Assembly: GCF_000789235.1 (NCBI RefSeq)
Contig: NZ_KN525716.1
Coordinates: 2,338,100-2,402,099, forward strand
Length of the DNA: 64,000 nucleotides
Source of the DNA: Wocania ichthyoenteri Th78
GTDB lineage: Bacteria > Bacteroidota > Bacteroidia > Flavobacteriales > Flavobacteriaceae
Direction: 5' to 3'
The notes below the pieces were generated by a model. The model saw nothing but the letters and a program-made list of their open reading frames with translations, searched no databases and had not been told where the DNA came from. This document shows, piece after piece, positions 27,398-36,317 of this stretch. Numbering within the stretch: position 1 is the first letter of the stretch; each line of letters starts with the position of its first letter. The position numbers and the translations under genes are program-made.

Positions 27398-29932
27398 ATG
27401 GCATTTGATCATCTTTCCTTACCATTTAGAATTTCTGGAAAATATAATTCACCATATGGAAAGGGTAAATTATCTGTAGTTAATAATCCTAGTGAACAGA
27501 CCATATTAAATCAAGATAATAGAGAAGCTCACGGAAGGAACCTTAAGGAAAAGTCAAAAGGTATATCAGAAAAATGGATTGCTGATTTTGAGAAAAGAAA
27601 AGCAGAAGAAATGCCTGCAATTCCTCAGTCAATCCCTTTGTTTCTTCAAGTTGATCCAAAAGTATTTAAACCAGATAGTCTTAAGTCATTTGGGATTGAT
27701 ATTATTGCTGAAGAAAAAGATGGTTTTTTAATCGGAGCTTCAGCCGATATAAATTTATCTTCTTTACAGGATAAGATCGAAAAATTTTTAACTGAGAATG
27801 GTAAGTATAAAAATACTTCTGCAAAACTTTGGGATATTGTTACTGGTAACCAATGGAGGATTGAACATATTCTTTCCAGAGAATTATTGGAGAAGTGGGA
27901 ACAAATTGATGATGCAGAAGTTTTAATCATTGACATAGCTATTGCTTGTCATATAGCAATACCTGAATATCCTGCTAGAGATGAAGCAAATATTACTGAA
28001 GAAGTTTATAACGGAAAAGTTGCTAGGTGGGAGGAAAGAAAAAGAAATATTGAAATTAAAAGAGATGAATTATCATTTGAAAGACAAGACGAACTAGAAT
28101 CTTTCATATTTGGACATAATGGAGAAATTATAAGTAGTTATGTTGATTCTTCAGATAGTTTTTCATGTCGCGTTGAGTTAAGTGGAAAAGGACTAAAAGA
28201 TTTAGTTTTCAATTATCCTTATTTATTTGAAGTTGAAGAATATGATGATTTATCACAGAATATTATTGATGAAAAAGAATTTATTCTTCAATCTGATTTT
28301 GAAATACAAGGACCAGAAATTGAAGATCCAAACGTTTGTATAATTGATAGTGGTATTCAAGAAAAGCATTTGCTGTTAAAAGATGCGATAGATTCTAATC
28401 ATTCCTTTTCATATGTTAAGGGAGAAGAAACAATTACTAGTGATAATGTTCGCAATGGAGGACATGGAACATGAGTCGCTGGAGCTGTATTATATGAAGC
28501 TATGCCACTAAATGGAACAATAAAACTTAATGCATGGGTACAAAATGCCCGCGTTTTGGATTCAAACAATAGTTTACAATCAAATTTATATCCACCAGAT
28601 CTTATTAAAGATATTGCAAATAATTATTTAAATTCTTTTAAAACAAGAATTTTTAATATGTCGATTTCTTCTAGTAGAGGACATATTACGACACGAATGT
28701 CTAAATGGGCTGAATCGATAGATAGAGAAATTTTTGAAAACGATATACTCTTCATTTTACCCACAGGAAATATTTTTAAAGACGAAATAGCATCACAAAT
28801 AAGCTCTGGTGCTCAATATCCTGACTATCTTTTTAAAAGAAAAAATAGAATTGCAGATCCTTCGCATAGTCTTCTATCAATAACTGTTGGTTCTATATGT
28901 AGTGATACTTTTGAAGATTTGGATAGAAAATCTTTTGGAGAAAAAGATTTTCCTTCATCATTTTCAAGAACAGGTTTGGGTATTTGGGAATCTATCAAAC
29001 CAGAATTGGTAGAATATGGAGGAGATTATGTTTTTGAGAAAAACCAACCAACTCCATTAATTTCGCAAAATGAAGACACTAATATTGATTTGATCAGGTC
29101 AACTTTAAATGGAGGCCCTTCAACTAGTAAAGATGCTATAGGCACTTCATTTACCGCTCCAAGAATTTCTAGTATTATTGCTAAATTGCAAAAATTTTTT
29201 CCGGAAGAATCGACTTTATTATATAAAGCTCTGATAATTCAATCTGCAAGATGGCCAAATAATGTTTTCATAAATCCTAATCCTAGATTAAACTTTATAC
29301 GATTATTTGGTTATGGTATACCAAATTTAAAAAGGGCTACAACTAATGACGACTTTAGAGTAAGTCTTGTTAGCTCAGGAATTATTGTTCCAAAGAAAGC
29401 CGATGTTTATGAGGTTAAAATACCAGATGAAATTAGAAGAATAGGGGATTCATATGATATTCTTATTGAGGTAACTTTAACATTTAAAGCCAAACCAAGA
29501 AGAACACGAAGAGGCTTTAGATCGTATTTTTCAGGATGGGCAGATTGGCAATCATCAAAATTTGGAGAAAGTATTGATGCTTTTAGAGAGAGGTTAGTTA
29601 CCAATATTGACGACGATGACTATGAAGAATCTGACAATGAAACAATTAACCAAGAGAAAATACCTTGGGTAATCGGTTCTAGATCTAACGCTGGTATTAA
29701 TGGTGTTAAATTAAATAATAATACTTCTCAAAAAGATTGGGCTATTGTCAAATCTAATATTTTAACCGAAAGTTTTTGTTTGGGAATAATTGGTCATGCT
29801 GGTTGGGATAAGGATTTAAAAAGTGAAATCCCATATTCGGTTGTAGTTAGTTTTGAAGCCATTAATAAAGATATTGAAATCTATAATAGGATAAGTATAG
29901 AGAATCCAGTTGAAGTGAGGATTAACACATAA
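27398..29932 (+). pseudogene. S8 (subtilisin-like) peptidase of the ietAS-type pair, interrupted by an in-frame TGA
   Basis: One 845-codon frame broken only at codon 359 (28472-28474, TGA). Before the stop are an N-terminal domain of about 300 residues, the catalytic Asp317 in CIIDSGI, and His356 in NGGHGT. After it the frame continues VAGAVLYEAMP..., with the oxyanion-hole Asn at about 458 (ILPTGN) and the catalytic Ser584 in GTSFTAP, then a C-terminal beta domain. In subtilases the sequence after HGT is x-V-A-G, so the TGA replaces exactly the x residue: CGA (Arg) or TGG (Trp) to TGA by one transition. The stop truncates the protein before Ser, so no active enzyme is expected unless the codon is read through. 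The rest of the frame shows no other damage, so the loss is recent or selected. Confidence 0.85.
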
Positions 29933-30752
29933 TACTACATTATAGCTATCAAATGGACTTCTCTCTTAAAATACCAATAATAACATTTGTATCTATAATT
30001 ATTCTTATGTTGAGTTGAGTCAAGATACGGCAAGAATTAATCTGTTTTTAAATTGAATATTTCTATGTATTCAGTACATTCCCTTGCATTCCGTAAAAAC
30101 TACATTTCAGAAAAAGAACTTCATTATCAAAGTCTTGCACACAATCCCCACTTTTGACTTTTCATTCCGTAAACCCTTTCCGCTCTGCTGGAAAGGAACA
30201 CTTCATTCCAAGTAAAAAGTGTGAATCAAGTCCGCTTGATGTGAACATTTATCAAAATAGTAATCGGAAAGCCAAACCCTAAATTTTCTTAACCGTATCA
30301 TCTGCAAAGCCTTCTCCGGGCTTTACTAGATGTTACTTGAAAATTGAGGGTTTGTCTCAGGTATTTTAAGGGGTTTATAATGGATGACGCCTTTATTTGT
30401 TTTTCGGGGCATCGAAAAACAGGTAGTGCATAAGTACTTCTAATTGGAACCCATTTCCTTATCTCGCTTAACTTACTGTACGCTCCAACGCAAACGCGTT
30501 CCAAAGAATTCCTAATGCCCTTATGGAACTTGTCAAGACTGCACAAGTTTTGAAAAAAAATAAGGTTTCTACAGCCTTGAAAATCCAAGGATTTTGCTAC
30601 GTCGCAGACACTCCTGATTTGTATTCCAAAAGTCTTGACAAAACCCACGTCATCCATGGTGCTCTGCACGAGAGAAATCGAACAAAACACCCCATAAAAT
30701 GTAATCTGTTTTACATCCAATAGGGGAAATATTAATCTAAATTTTTTAAATC
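29933..30752. other. Long intergenic stretch upstream of ssb
   Basis: About 820 bp. Opposing ORFs at 30298-30720 (minus) and 30523-30723 (plus) overlap each other, match no family and look non-coding. There are short inverted repeats such as CTTTCC/GGAAAG near 30175-30194, and CACTTTT ... AAAAGTG arms around 30147-30222. It may be an origin-like or regulatory segment of the mobile element; this is not shown. Confidence 0.4.
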
Positions 30753-31091
30753 ATGAGTACATTAAGAAACAAAGTACAGTTAATTGGACACGTTGGACAA
30801 GAACCAACCATTACAAACTTACACAACGGTAAAAAAGTAGTCCGTTTATCTATTGCAACAAACGAGCACTACAAAGACAGTAAAGGCGAAAAACAAACCG
30901 ATACCAATTGGCACAGTTTAGTGGCATGGGGTAAGACGGCAGACATCATTGAAAAGTATGTAACCAAAGGTAAAGAGATTGCCATTGAAGGGAAATTGAC
31001 TTCAAGAAGTTATGAGGACAAGGACGGTGTAAAACGCTATGTAACCGAAGTGGTAGTAAGTGAAATACTTCTGTTAGGAAACGCAGAGTAA
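30753..31091 (+). CDS. ssb: Single-stranded DNA-binding protein (mobile-element type)
   Basis: OB-fold protein of 112 residues: NKVQLIGHVGQEPTI, VVRLSIATNEHYKDSKGEKQTDTNWHSLVAWGKTADIIEKYVTKGKEIAIEGKLTSRSYEDKDGVKRYVTEVVVSEI. It lacks the acidic C-terminal tail (ends ILLLGNAE), as is common for short SSBs on mobile elements of Bacteroidota. Protects single strands during transfer or replication. Followed by a terminator and the RadC-like gene. Confidence 0.93.
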   Translation: MSTLRNKVQLIGHVGQEPTITNLHNGKKVVRLSIATNEHYKDSKGEKQTDTNWHSLVAWGKTADIIEKYVTKGKEIAIEGKLTSRSYEDKDGVKRYVTEVVVSEILLLGNAE

Positions 31092-31099
31092 ACAAAAAG

Positions 31100-31136
31100 A
31101 AAGAGGGTGTTACTTTCTACGGACACACCCTCTTTT
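31100..31136 (+). terminator. Terminator after ssb
   Basis: AAAGAGGGTGT ... ACACCCTCTTT stem with a T run, 9 bp beyond the ssb stop. Confidence 0.85.
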
Positions 31137-31164
31137 TCATTATTAACTTCAAAAAAAAAGAACA

Positions 31165-31614
31165 ATGAAAACCAAAGTTAACGAAATAAAAATAAGTTAC
31201 CGAGAAAAGTTAAGCACTTCTAAAGCACTATCTATTAAAAGTTCAGAGGATGCCGCAAAACTGATTTTTCAAGGGTGGAATCAAGACACCATAGGCTTAC
31301 AGGAATCCTTTAAGGTATTGTTATTGAATAATGCCAATAGGATTAAAGGCATTTATCAAGTATCAACAGGAAGCATTACAGGCACATTGGTAGATATGCG
31401 GATATTATTTGCCGTCATAATTAAAACTTTATCTGTAGGCGTAATTTTGGCTCACAATCATCCGAGCAATAAACTAAAGCCTAGTGAAGCAGACAAACAA
31501 TTGACAGACAAAATCCAACAAGCAGCCAAATTGTTTGACGTGAATGTTCTCGACCATTTGATTATTACACCAGATGGTAATTATTATAGCTTTGCTGATA
31601 ATGGGTTGCTATAA
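31165..31614 (+). CDS. RadC-like JAB/MPN-domain protein
   Basis: Protein of 149 residues corresponding to the C-terminal domain of RadC without the helix-hairpin-helix part. The JAMM-like metal motif is AHNHPSNKLKPSEADKQLTDKIQQAAKLFDVNVLDHLII (H-x-H-P-S ... D). Short RadC proteins are typical cargo of mobile elements, often near mobilisation genes; their biochemical role is unsettled. Lies between ssb and the mob genes. Confidence 0.9.
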   Translation: MKTKVNEIKISYREKLSTSKALSIKSSEDAAKLIFQGWNQDTIGLQESFKVLLLNNANRIKGIYQVSTGSITGTLVDMRILFAVIIKTLSVGVILAHNHPSNKLKPSEADKQLTDKIQQAAKLFDVNVLDHLIITPDGNYYSFADNGLL

Positions 31615-31630
31615 TTAAAAATAAATTATC

Positions 31631-31828
31631 ATGGTCTATTTAAATTATAACAACCTCGATGCAGAAACCCAAAATCGATTGCTCCAAGATTCCAAAAGTG
31701 ATGTGGAGCAAAAATTTGGAAGCGACCTAAAATCCTATGCCAAAAAACAGCATTTGGATTATAACACTTTATTGGAAGAAGAAGCTATAAAGAATTTATA
31801 CAGCTACCATTATGTGTTCAATATTTGA
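31631..31828 (+). CDS. Small hypothetical protein next to radC
   Basis: A 65-residue charged protein (MVYLNYNNLDAETQNRLLQD...), starting 16 bp after the RadC-like stop and ending just before a terminator. The amphipathic helical pattern and operon-like spacing support a real gene, but I recognise no family. Confidence 0.6.
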   Translation: MVYLNYNNLDAETQNRLLQDSKSDVEQKFGSDLKSYAKKQHLDYNTLLEEEAIKNLYSYHYVFNI

Positions 31829-31861
31829 AATTTACATATCAATTAAAACCCTAATGAAAAG

Positions 31862-31886
31862 CCTTTGAAATCTCAAAGGTTTTTTT
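31862..31886 (+). terminator. Terminator of the radC transcript
   Basis: CCTTTGA-AATC-TCAAAGG stem followed by seven T. Confidence 0.85.
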
Positions 31887-32149
31887 ATGCCTAAAAATGT
31901 CAAAAACTTAAAAAAAATAACTAGAGAATTTCAAAATCTGACGTCCTAAATTTCATTCTTCAAAAAATTCATATTTGTTGCTCTAATTTGATACCATTTG
32001 GGTGCAAAACCCATTTTCTATTAGCTTATGAAACACCTATATTTAAAAGGGTTTTCAGCTTATTTTAAACAGATGCAGGTTTCTTTATTTGAGGTGCAAT
32101 AAACAAACATCAAAATAAAAAATCAGGTCTTTAGCAAGCCCAAAAAAGC

Positions 32150-32260
32150 GCATCGTTGAAAACGATGGGTTTGGAAAATTTTGGTCCCTACGGGACAAAA
32201 TATGGATAAGCAAGAGGGTAACCCGCGCTGCGAGGTTACGATAATTTTAAAATTCATAAA
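32150..32260. other. Candidate oriT: cluster of hairpins upstream of the mob genes
   Basis: Within the 31887-32376 gap, three small inverted repeats come in succession: CATCGTT-GAAA-ACGATG (about 32152-32169), GTCCC-TAC-GGGAC (about 32185-32197), and GTAACC ... GGTTAC (about 32218-32240). The position directly before bfmA-mobB-mobC, with no coding sequence, is where the transfer origin of such elements is expected. The nick site cannot be assigned from sequence alone. Confidence 0.4.
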
Positions 32261-32319
32261 ATACTGAAATTCAGTTTATTAAAATCAATATAAAAATTCA
32301 AAGGAACAATTTTGGATTC

Positions 32320-32379
32320 GTTTTTAGAGTAAAAATGCGTTCAGCCCAGTAAAATCAACAAGTTTTTAGAGTAAAAATG
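32320..32379. repeat. 18-bp direct repeat spanning the bfmA start
   Basis: GTTTTTAGAGTAAAAATG occurs at 32320-32337 and again at 32362-32379, 42 bp apart. The ATG of the second copy is the start codon of the BfmA-like gene. The ATG of the first would open a 5-codon leader (Met-Arg-Ser-Ala-Gln-stop). Confidence 0.75.
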
Positions 32380-32748
32380 GATCGAGGACACGAAAAAGAG
32401 GCATTTACTACCATAAGTTTTAAATGTGCAACGGCTAAAAAATTTAGGGCTTTTAGTAAAAAAATGGGAGCGTCTAATTCGATGACTTTGTTACTCATGA
32501 TAGAGTTTTTTGAAAGCAATGGCATCTCTCCAAAGGAATCTATAGGTCCACAAATGCAAACACTGGAGAGCCTCATCAAAAAAAGAATTAATGGGATGAT
32601 TGCCATCATGAAGGACATAGAGAAAAATCAAACCAAACCCACAGTCGCCATGATGCAATCCTTGTTTAAAGAAGCCGAACCTAAAAAGAAACCTTTGCTT
32701 ATGGGAAAAGAGACCAAAAAAAAGAAGCCATCAATCCTTAAAAAATAA
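32377..32748 (+). CDS. BfmA/BtgA-family mobilisation protein
   Basis: Basic 123-residue protein. The first ~60 residues (FTTISFKCATAKKFRAFSKKMGASNSMTLLLMIEFFE) fit a ribbon-helix-helix-like DNA-binding domain of the BfmA/BtgA mobilisation accessory family of Bacteroidota. A Lys-rich tail (KKPLLMGKETKKKKPSILKK) follows. It probably binds oriT and helps the relaxase. Followed 14 bp later by the relaxase gene. Confidence 0.85.
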   Translation: MDRGHEKEAFTTISFKCATAKKFRAFSKKMGASNSMTLLLMIEFFESNGISPKESIGPQMQTLESLIKKRINGMIAIMKDIEKNQTKPTVAMMQSLFKEAEPKKKPLLMGKETKKKKPSILKK

Positions 32749-32762
32749 TAAAAATATACCCT

Positions 32763-33785
32763 ATGTATATCAGTATTTCAGCACAAACATTGGGCAACAA
32801 TTTTTCACAAAGTGTTTCAGATTTTGTGGACTATTTAGAGAAAGAAAACCAAGGTGTTATTCTTGAAGAACGTGAGCATTTTTTTAACCAATATGGCGAT
32901 GTCTTTTCCGCTAAAGAAGTCATCAAGAATATCGATGGCAACACCGCAAAGCTGAAAAAAATAGAACCTAAATTTTATTCCATCACCGTAAGTCCGAGCC
33001 AACGCGAATTAAAACAATTACAAAATACAGATTTAAAACACTACACCCGTGAATTGATGAAAGATTATGTCACTGCTTTTAATCGTGAAATCAATGGCAA
33101 GCCAATAACAATTAATGATATTAAATATTATGCCAAAATTGAACACACGAGGCATTTTAAAGGTACAGATAAACAGGTTATAGAAAATCAACCTTTTGCT
33201 TCTAAAATCTTAAAACTAAAGCAAGATGTCCGAAAGATAGAGAAAGGCACATTAGAAGGCAGTGTCAAAAAGAACGAGCTGCAAATAGCCAAACTCGAAC
33301 GCAGTGCACCACACCAACAACATGGAAAACGTATCGTGCAAGGTATGAATAAGGCAGGTAACCAAAGCCATATCCACATTATTGTGAGCCGTAAGGATGC
33401 GTCCAACTCGGTAAGTTTATCTCCTGGCAGTAAATACAAGGCTTCTAATGTCATGATCGATGGGAAGTTGGTAAAACGTGGTTTTGACAGGGATATCTTT
33501 TTTTCCAAAGCCGAAAAAACCTTTGATAAAACCTTTGGTTACAAACGTAATTACGCCGAATCCTACCATGCTAAAAAGGCCTTTATCAAAAATCCCAATG
33601 TGTACTTTTCAACGCTAATGGGACTGCCCACCCATGAAAAAGCTGTGGCTTTTAAAATACTTGGAAAGGCAGGCGTTCCCATTGTTGATATTCCAACCAA
33701 TCAAGTACAGCTTGCACTTAAAGCCATCAGAACCTTAAAACGTGGCATCGATATCGCGATAAAATCAGGATCCATTGGGATCTAA
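32763..33785 (+). CDS. mobB: MobB-type relaxase (DUF5712-like)
   Basis: Protein of 340 residues. The metal-binding motif of a relaxase is visible in NQSHIHIIVSRKD (HxH plus hydrophobics) at about residues 200-212. An N-terminal region holding KFYSITVSPSQRELK and candidate tyrosines (for example HYTRELMKDYVTAF) precedes it. The layout matches the DUF5712/MobB proteins encoded between bfmA and mobC in Bacteroidota mobilisable elements. It is expected to nick and pilot the transferred strand. Confidence 0.82.
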   Translation: MYISISAQTLGNNFSQSVSDFVDYLEKENQGVILEEREHFFNQYGDVFSAKEVIKNIDGNTAKLKKIEPKFYSITVSPSQRELKQLQNTDLKHYTRELMKDYVTAFNREINGKPITINDIKYYAKIEHTRHFKGTDKQVIENQPFASKILKLKQDVRKIEKGTLEGSVKKNELQIAKLERSAPHQQHGKRIVQGMNKAGNQSHIHIIVSRKDASNSVSLSPGSKYKASNVMIDGKLVKRGFDRDIFFSKAEKTFDKTFGYKRNYAESYHAKKAFIKNPNVYFSTLMGLPTHEKAVAFKILGKAGVPIVDIPTNQVQLALKAIRTLKRGIDIAIKSGSIGI

Positions 33786-33809
33786 TTATTCATTTAAAAA
33801 ACAAATACT

Positions 33810-35396
33810 ATGCAATCTTTTAGTCTTACCATCATTTTACTGACTCTACTCACGGCGTCTGCTCTTTTTTATGCGCTTTATAAACTGTCTAAATATGCTT
33901 TTGCCTTGAATTTAGTATTGCTCCTAAGTGGTTTTGGAATCCTTTTTTTAACATCGCCCACATTTCTAAATAAGACTGCTCTAGCGGCTGGGTGTCCTTT
34001 ATTGCTTATTAATTTAGTTATGTATGTCTTTCTCCATGAAAGGGAGAATTCTCAGCCTTCCGAAAAAATGTATCAAGTACATTTCAAGCTGAAACGGGGC
34101 AAGCTAGTCATCCAAAATATCAAACGAGGTGCCTCCATTATAGGAGCAGCAGGAAGTGGGAAAACAGAAAGTGTGGTTTATAATTTTATGCAACATTTTA
34201 GTGAGTATAGGTTTTCAGGTGTCATCCATGATTATAAGGATTTTGAAATTACCGAAATGGCCTATCCGCTTTTTAAAGCCCAAGACATTCCTTTTTATAT
34301 CATTTCTTTGAATACCATCTACCATCGTGTCAATCCCATTGCAGCAAGGTATATGGAAAATGAAGAGAGTGTCAATGAAGTCTCACGGGTTCTGATAGAA
34401 AATTTATTGGAACAAAAGGAAACTGCTTCCAATGCATCAGGTAAATTCTTTACCGATGCTGCTGAAGGGATTATAGGAGGGCTAATCTGGATTCTCAGAA
34501 CAAACCACCCAGAGTATTGCACCCTGCCACATTTGATTGCCATCTATCAGTATTTGGATACTGATAGTCTTATCACCCTTTTGGAATCTGATTTAACATC
34601 CAAAGGTATGGCCAATGCCTTTATTAGTGGTAAGGGTTCTGACCGTCAAACGGCAGGGGTAAAAAGCACCCTATCCAATGCCTTAAAAAAGATCAGCTCC
34701 AAAAAAGCTTTTATGGCTTTATCAGCTGATGAAGTGCCTTTGGATATTAACGGGCAGGAAAAAGCAGGTGTTATTTCAGTGGTCAATAACCCTAAGTTGG
34801 AGACCGCTTATGCACCGCTTATTGCAACAGTTATGCATACCATTACCAAACAAATGAGCGTGCGACACCAAAAGCCTTCTTTTTTGTTGATGGAAGAAGC
34901 ATCTACCATTCGGCTCTTGAACATGCAACGTATTCCGGCTACCTTGCGAAGCTATAATATTGCGACCATTTATGTGATGCAGGACAAAGTACAAAATGAT
35001 ATCATGTATGGCGATAAAGTCAGTAAAGCAATATTAAGCAATCTATCTTATCAATTTTTTGGAAAAGTGAATGACCCAGACACCGCAAAATACTACGAGC
35101 GCTTTTTTGAACTTATTAAAATGAAAACGACCAGCATCAATAAAGGACATAATCTGAATTTTGATACCCGAGTCACCAAAGGGGAAAAGGAAGTCTCAAA
35201 AGTACGAGCCGATATTTTCTTTAAACTAAAACCTGGGGAATTTATAAGCTTTGCTGATGGCGATGATCAAAGGGTGCAATTCAAATTACAGGACATTACA
35301 AAGAAGCTCCCAAAAGCAAAAAAATCTTCAAAGAAAGACCTCAAGAGAAACTTTAAACGCATTCATAGAGAGGCGCAATCTTTATTTGGAAAATAG
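33810..35396 (+). CDS. mobC: MobC/TraG-like type IV coupling protein
   Basis: ATPase of 528 residues with three or so N-terminal membrane segments (about 5-90). Walker A is GAAGSGKTESVVYN (about 113-126), Walker B-like FLLMEEAS (about 353), and the TraG-type TLRSYNIATIYVMQDKVQ follows. A Lys-rich C-terminus (KKSSKKDLKRNFKRIHREA) follows. It couples the relaxosome to a type IV secretion channel, which must be provided by another element as no other T4SS genes are present. Confidence 0.9.
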   Translation: MQSFSLTIILLTLLTASALFYALYKLSKYAFALNLVLLLSGFGILFLTSPTFLNKTALAAGCPLLLINLVMYVFLHERENSQPSEKMYQVHFKLKRGKLVIQNIKRGASIIGAAGSGKTESVVYNFMQHFSEYRFSGVIHDYKDFEITEMAYPLFKAQDIPFYIISLNTIYHRVNPIAARYMENEESVNEVSRVLIENLLEQKETASNASGKFFTDAAEGIIGGLIWILRTNHPEYCTLPHLIAIYQYLDTDSLITLLESDLTSKGMANAFISGKGSDRQTAGVKSTLSNALKKISSKKAFMALSADEVPLDINGQEKAGVISVVNNPKLETAYAPLIATVMHTITKQMSVRHQKPSFLLMEEASTIRLLNMQRIPATLRSYNIATIYVMQDKVQNDIMYGDKVSKAILSNLSYQFFGKVNDPDTAKYYERFFELIKMKTTSINKGHNLNFDTRVTKGEKEVSKVRADIFFKLKPGEFISFADGDDQRVQFKLQDITKKLPKAKKSSKKDLKRNFKRIHREAQSLFGK

Positions 35397-35449
35397 AGAA
35401 TCATAATTTTATTTTGCAGCATGTAAAATTGAATATATAGTGAATTTCA

Positions 35450-35938
35450 TTAAATTAATTGACTCCGTCTAGGATGCCTTCCAAAAAGTAAAAATAAAAT
35501 GGTATGCAATTTTTCGCCTACTTTTTTACGAATAGTTGAAAAAGCTCTAGTCATCTGGCATTCAACTGCCTTTGTGGAAATGTTTAAATATATGGCAATT
35601 TCTACGTTTGTTAAACCTTCATGACGGCTTAACAAAAACGTTTCTTTACACTTTGGAGGGAGTAACTCAATTTGCTGTTTTACAATATTGATCAATTCCA
35701 CTAATTTCTGCTCATCCTCATTTTCTTGATATAGATCTAACTCTTCAATATACTTTTTTTCAAGGGCAGTCGTAGCAATATCTTTTCGGTTTTGATCAAT
35801 AAATTCATTATAGACAGATTTATAAAGGTGTTTTTTAATGACAAAATCTGTTTTTAATCTTGCCCGTTTGCCCCATATTTTAATAAAAGCAAGAATCTTT
35901 GAGATTAAATTTTGAGAAGGTTTAAAGGGAGGTGAATA
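35450..35938 (-). pseudogene. ECF-type sigma factor, N-terminally truncated
   Basis: An open frame of 162 codons without ATG. It reads from a stop at 35939-35941 through the end of sigma region 2 (ILAFIKIWGKRARLK), a linker, then a full region 4 (LPPKCKETFLLSRHEGLTNVEIAIYLNISTKAVECQMTRAFSTIRKKV). The beginning of region 2 is missing and no start codon precedes the conserved part; a GTG at 35701 would give only region 4. FecI-like ECF factors of this type normally control SusCD-like loci. It marks the edge between the mobilisation genes and the uronate operon. Confidence 0.75.
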
Positions 35939-36281
35939 TTATGTTTGTTAAGTAGTTCATCTAATTTATTATTTGAAATACTGATGAATATGAATTAGTA
36001 AATTGATTTGAAAACATTAAAAATTTTATATATACACATACTCGTTGTGCATTTTAAAAACAAATAAAAGAGCATTATTACAATTTTATTCACAACAATT
36101 TCTGTTTCAAAAATTTTGATTTTAGTTTTTCAAAAATGAATACTTAAAGATTATATCAATGCACCAACTATAAAATTGTTATTATTAATTTTCTTTATAA
36201 TAGTCTGTGAATCTGGTTTTCAGCACATTTTGCTCTGGAGCGAATTTATATATAAAAACTTATATATGAAATAATTTATAT
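35939..36281. other. AT-rich intergenic region before the uronate operon
   Basis: About 340 bp without recognisable genes or an attachment-site copy. I searched by eye for copies of the tRNA-Leu or tRNA-Met 3' ends here and saw none. The rightmost part leads into the kduI promoter. Confidence 0.5.
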
Positions 36282-36303
36282 TATATTTGTGTAATCGATT
36301 ACA
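36282..36303 (+). promoter_or_regulatory. kduI promoter -7 box with adjoining LacI-type operator
   Basis: TATATTTG (36282-36289) fits TANNTTTG and is immediately followed by the perfect 14-bp palindrome TGTAATCGATTACA (36290-36303), which would cover the transcription start. The CG-centred palindrome is typical of LacI-family regulators. An identical 14-mer lies at 46541-46554, next to the LacI-family gene at 45436-46455. kduI starts 15 bp after the palindrome. No clear -33 TTTG was seen. Confidence 0.75.
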
Positions 36304-36317
36304 TAATACATTTTACA

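Noticed and set aside
28472-28474. TGA as a recoded codon (selenocysteine, or UGA read as Trp)
   Set aside because: I saw no selenocysteine-insertion-like hairpin that I could defend after the codon, and the other genes use the standard code. A point nonsense mutation is simpler.
30298-30720. 140-codon leftward ORF before ssb
   Set aside because: No family resemblance, odd composition, and it overlaps an opposite ORF; probably chance.
35939-36281. Right-hand attachment site of the island
   Set aside because: No copy of the tRNA-Leu or tRNA-Met 3' end was found here by eye, so the boundary is left open.
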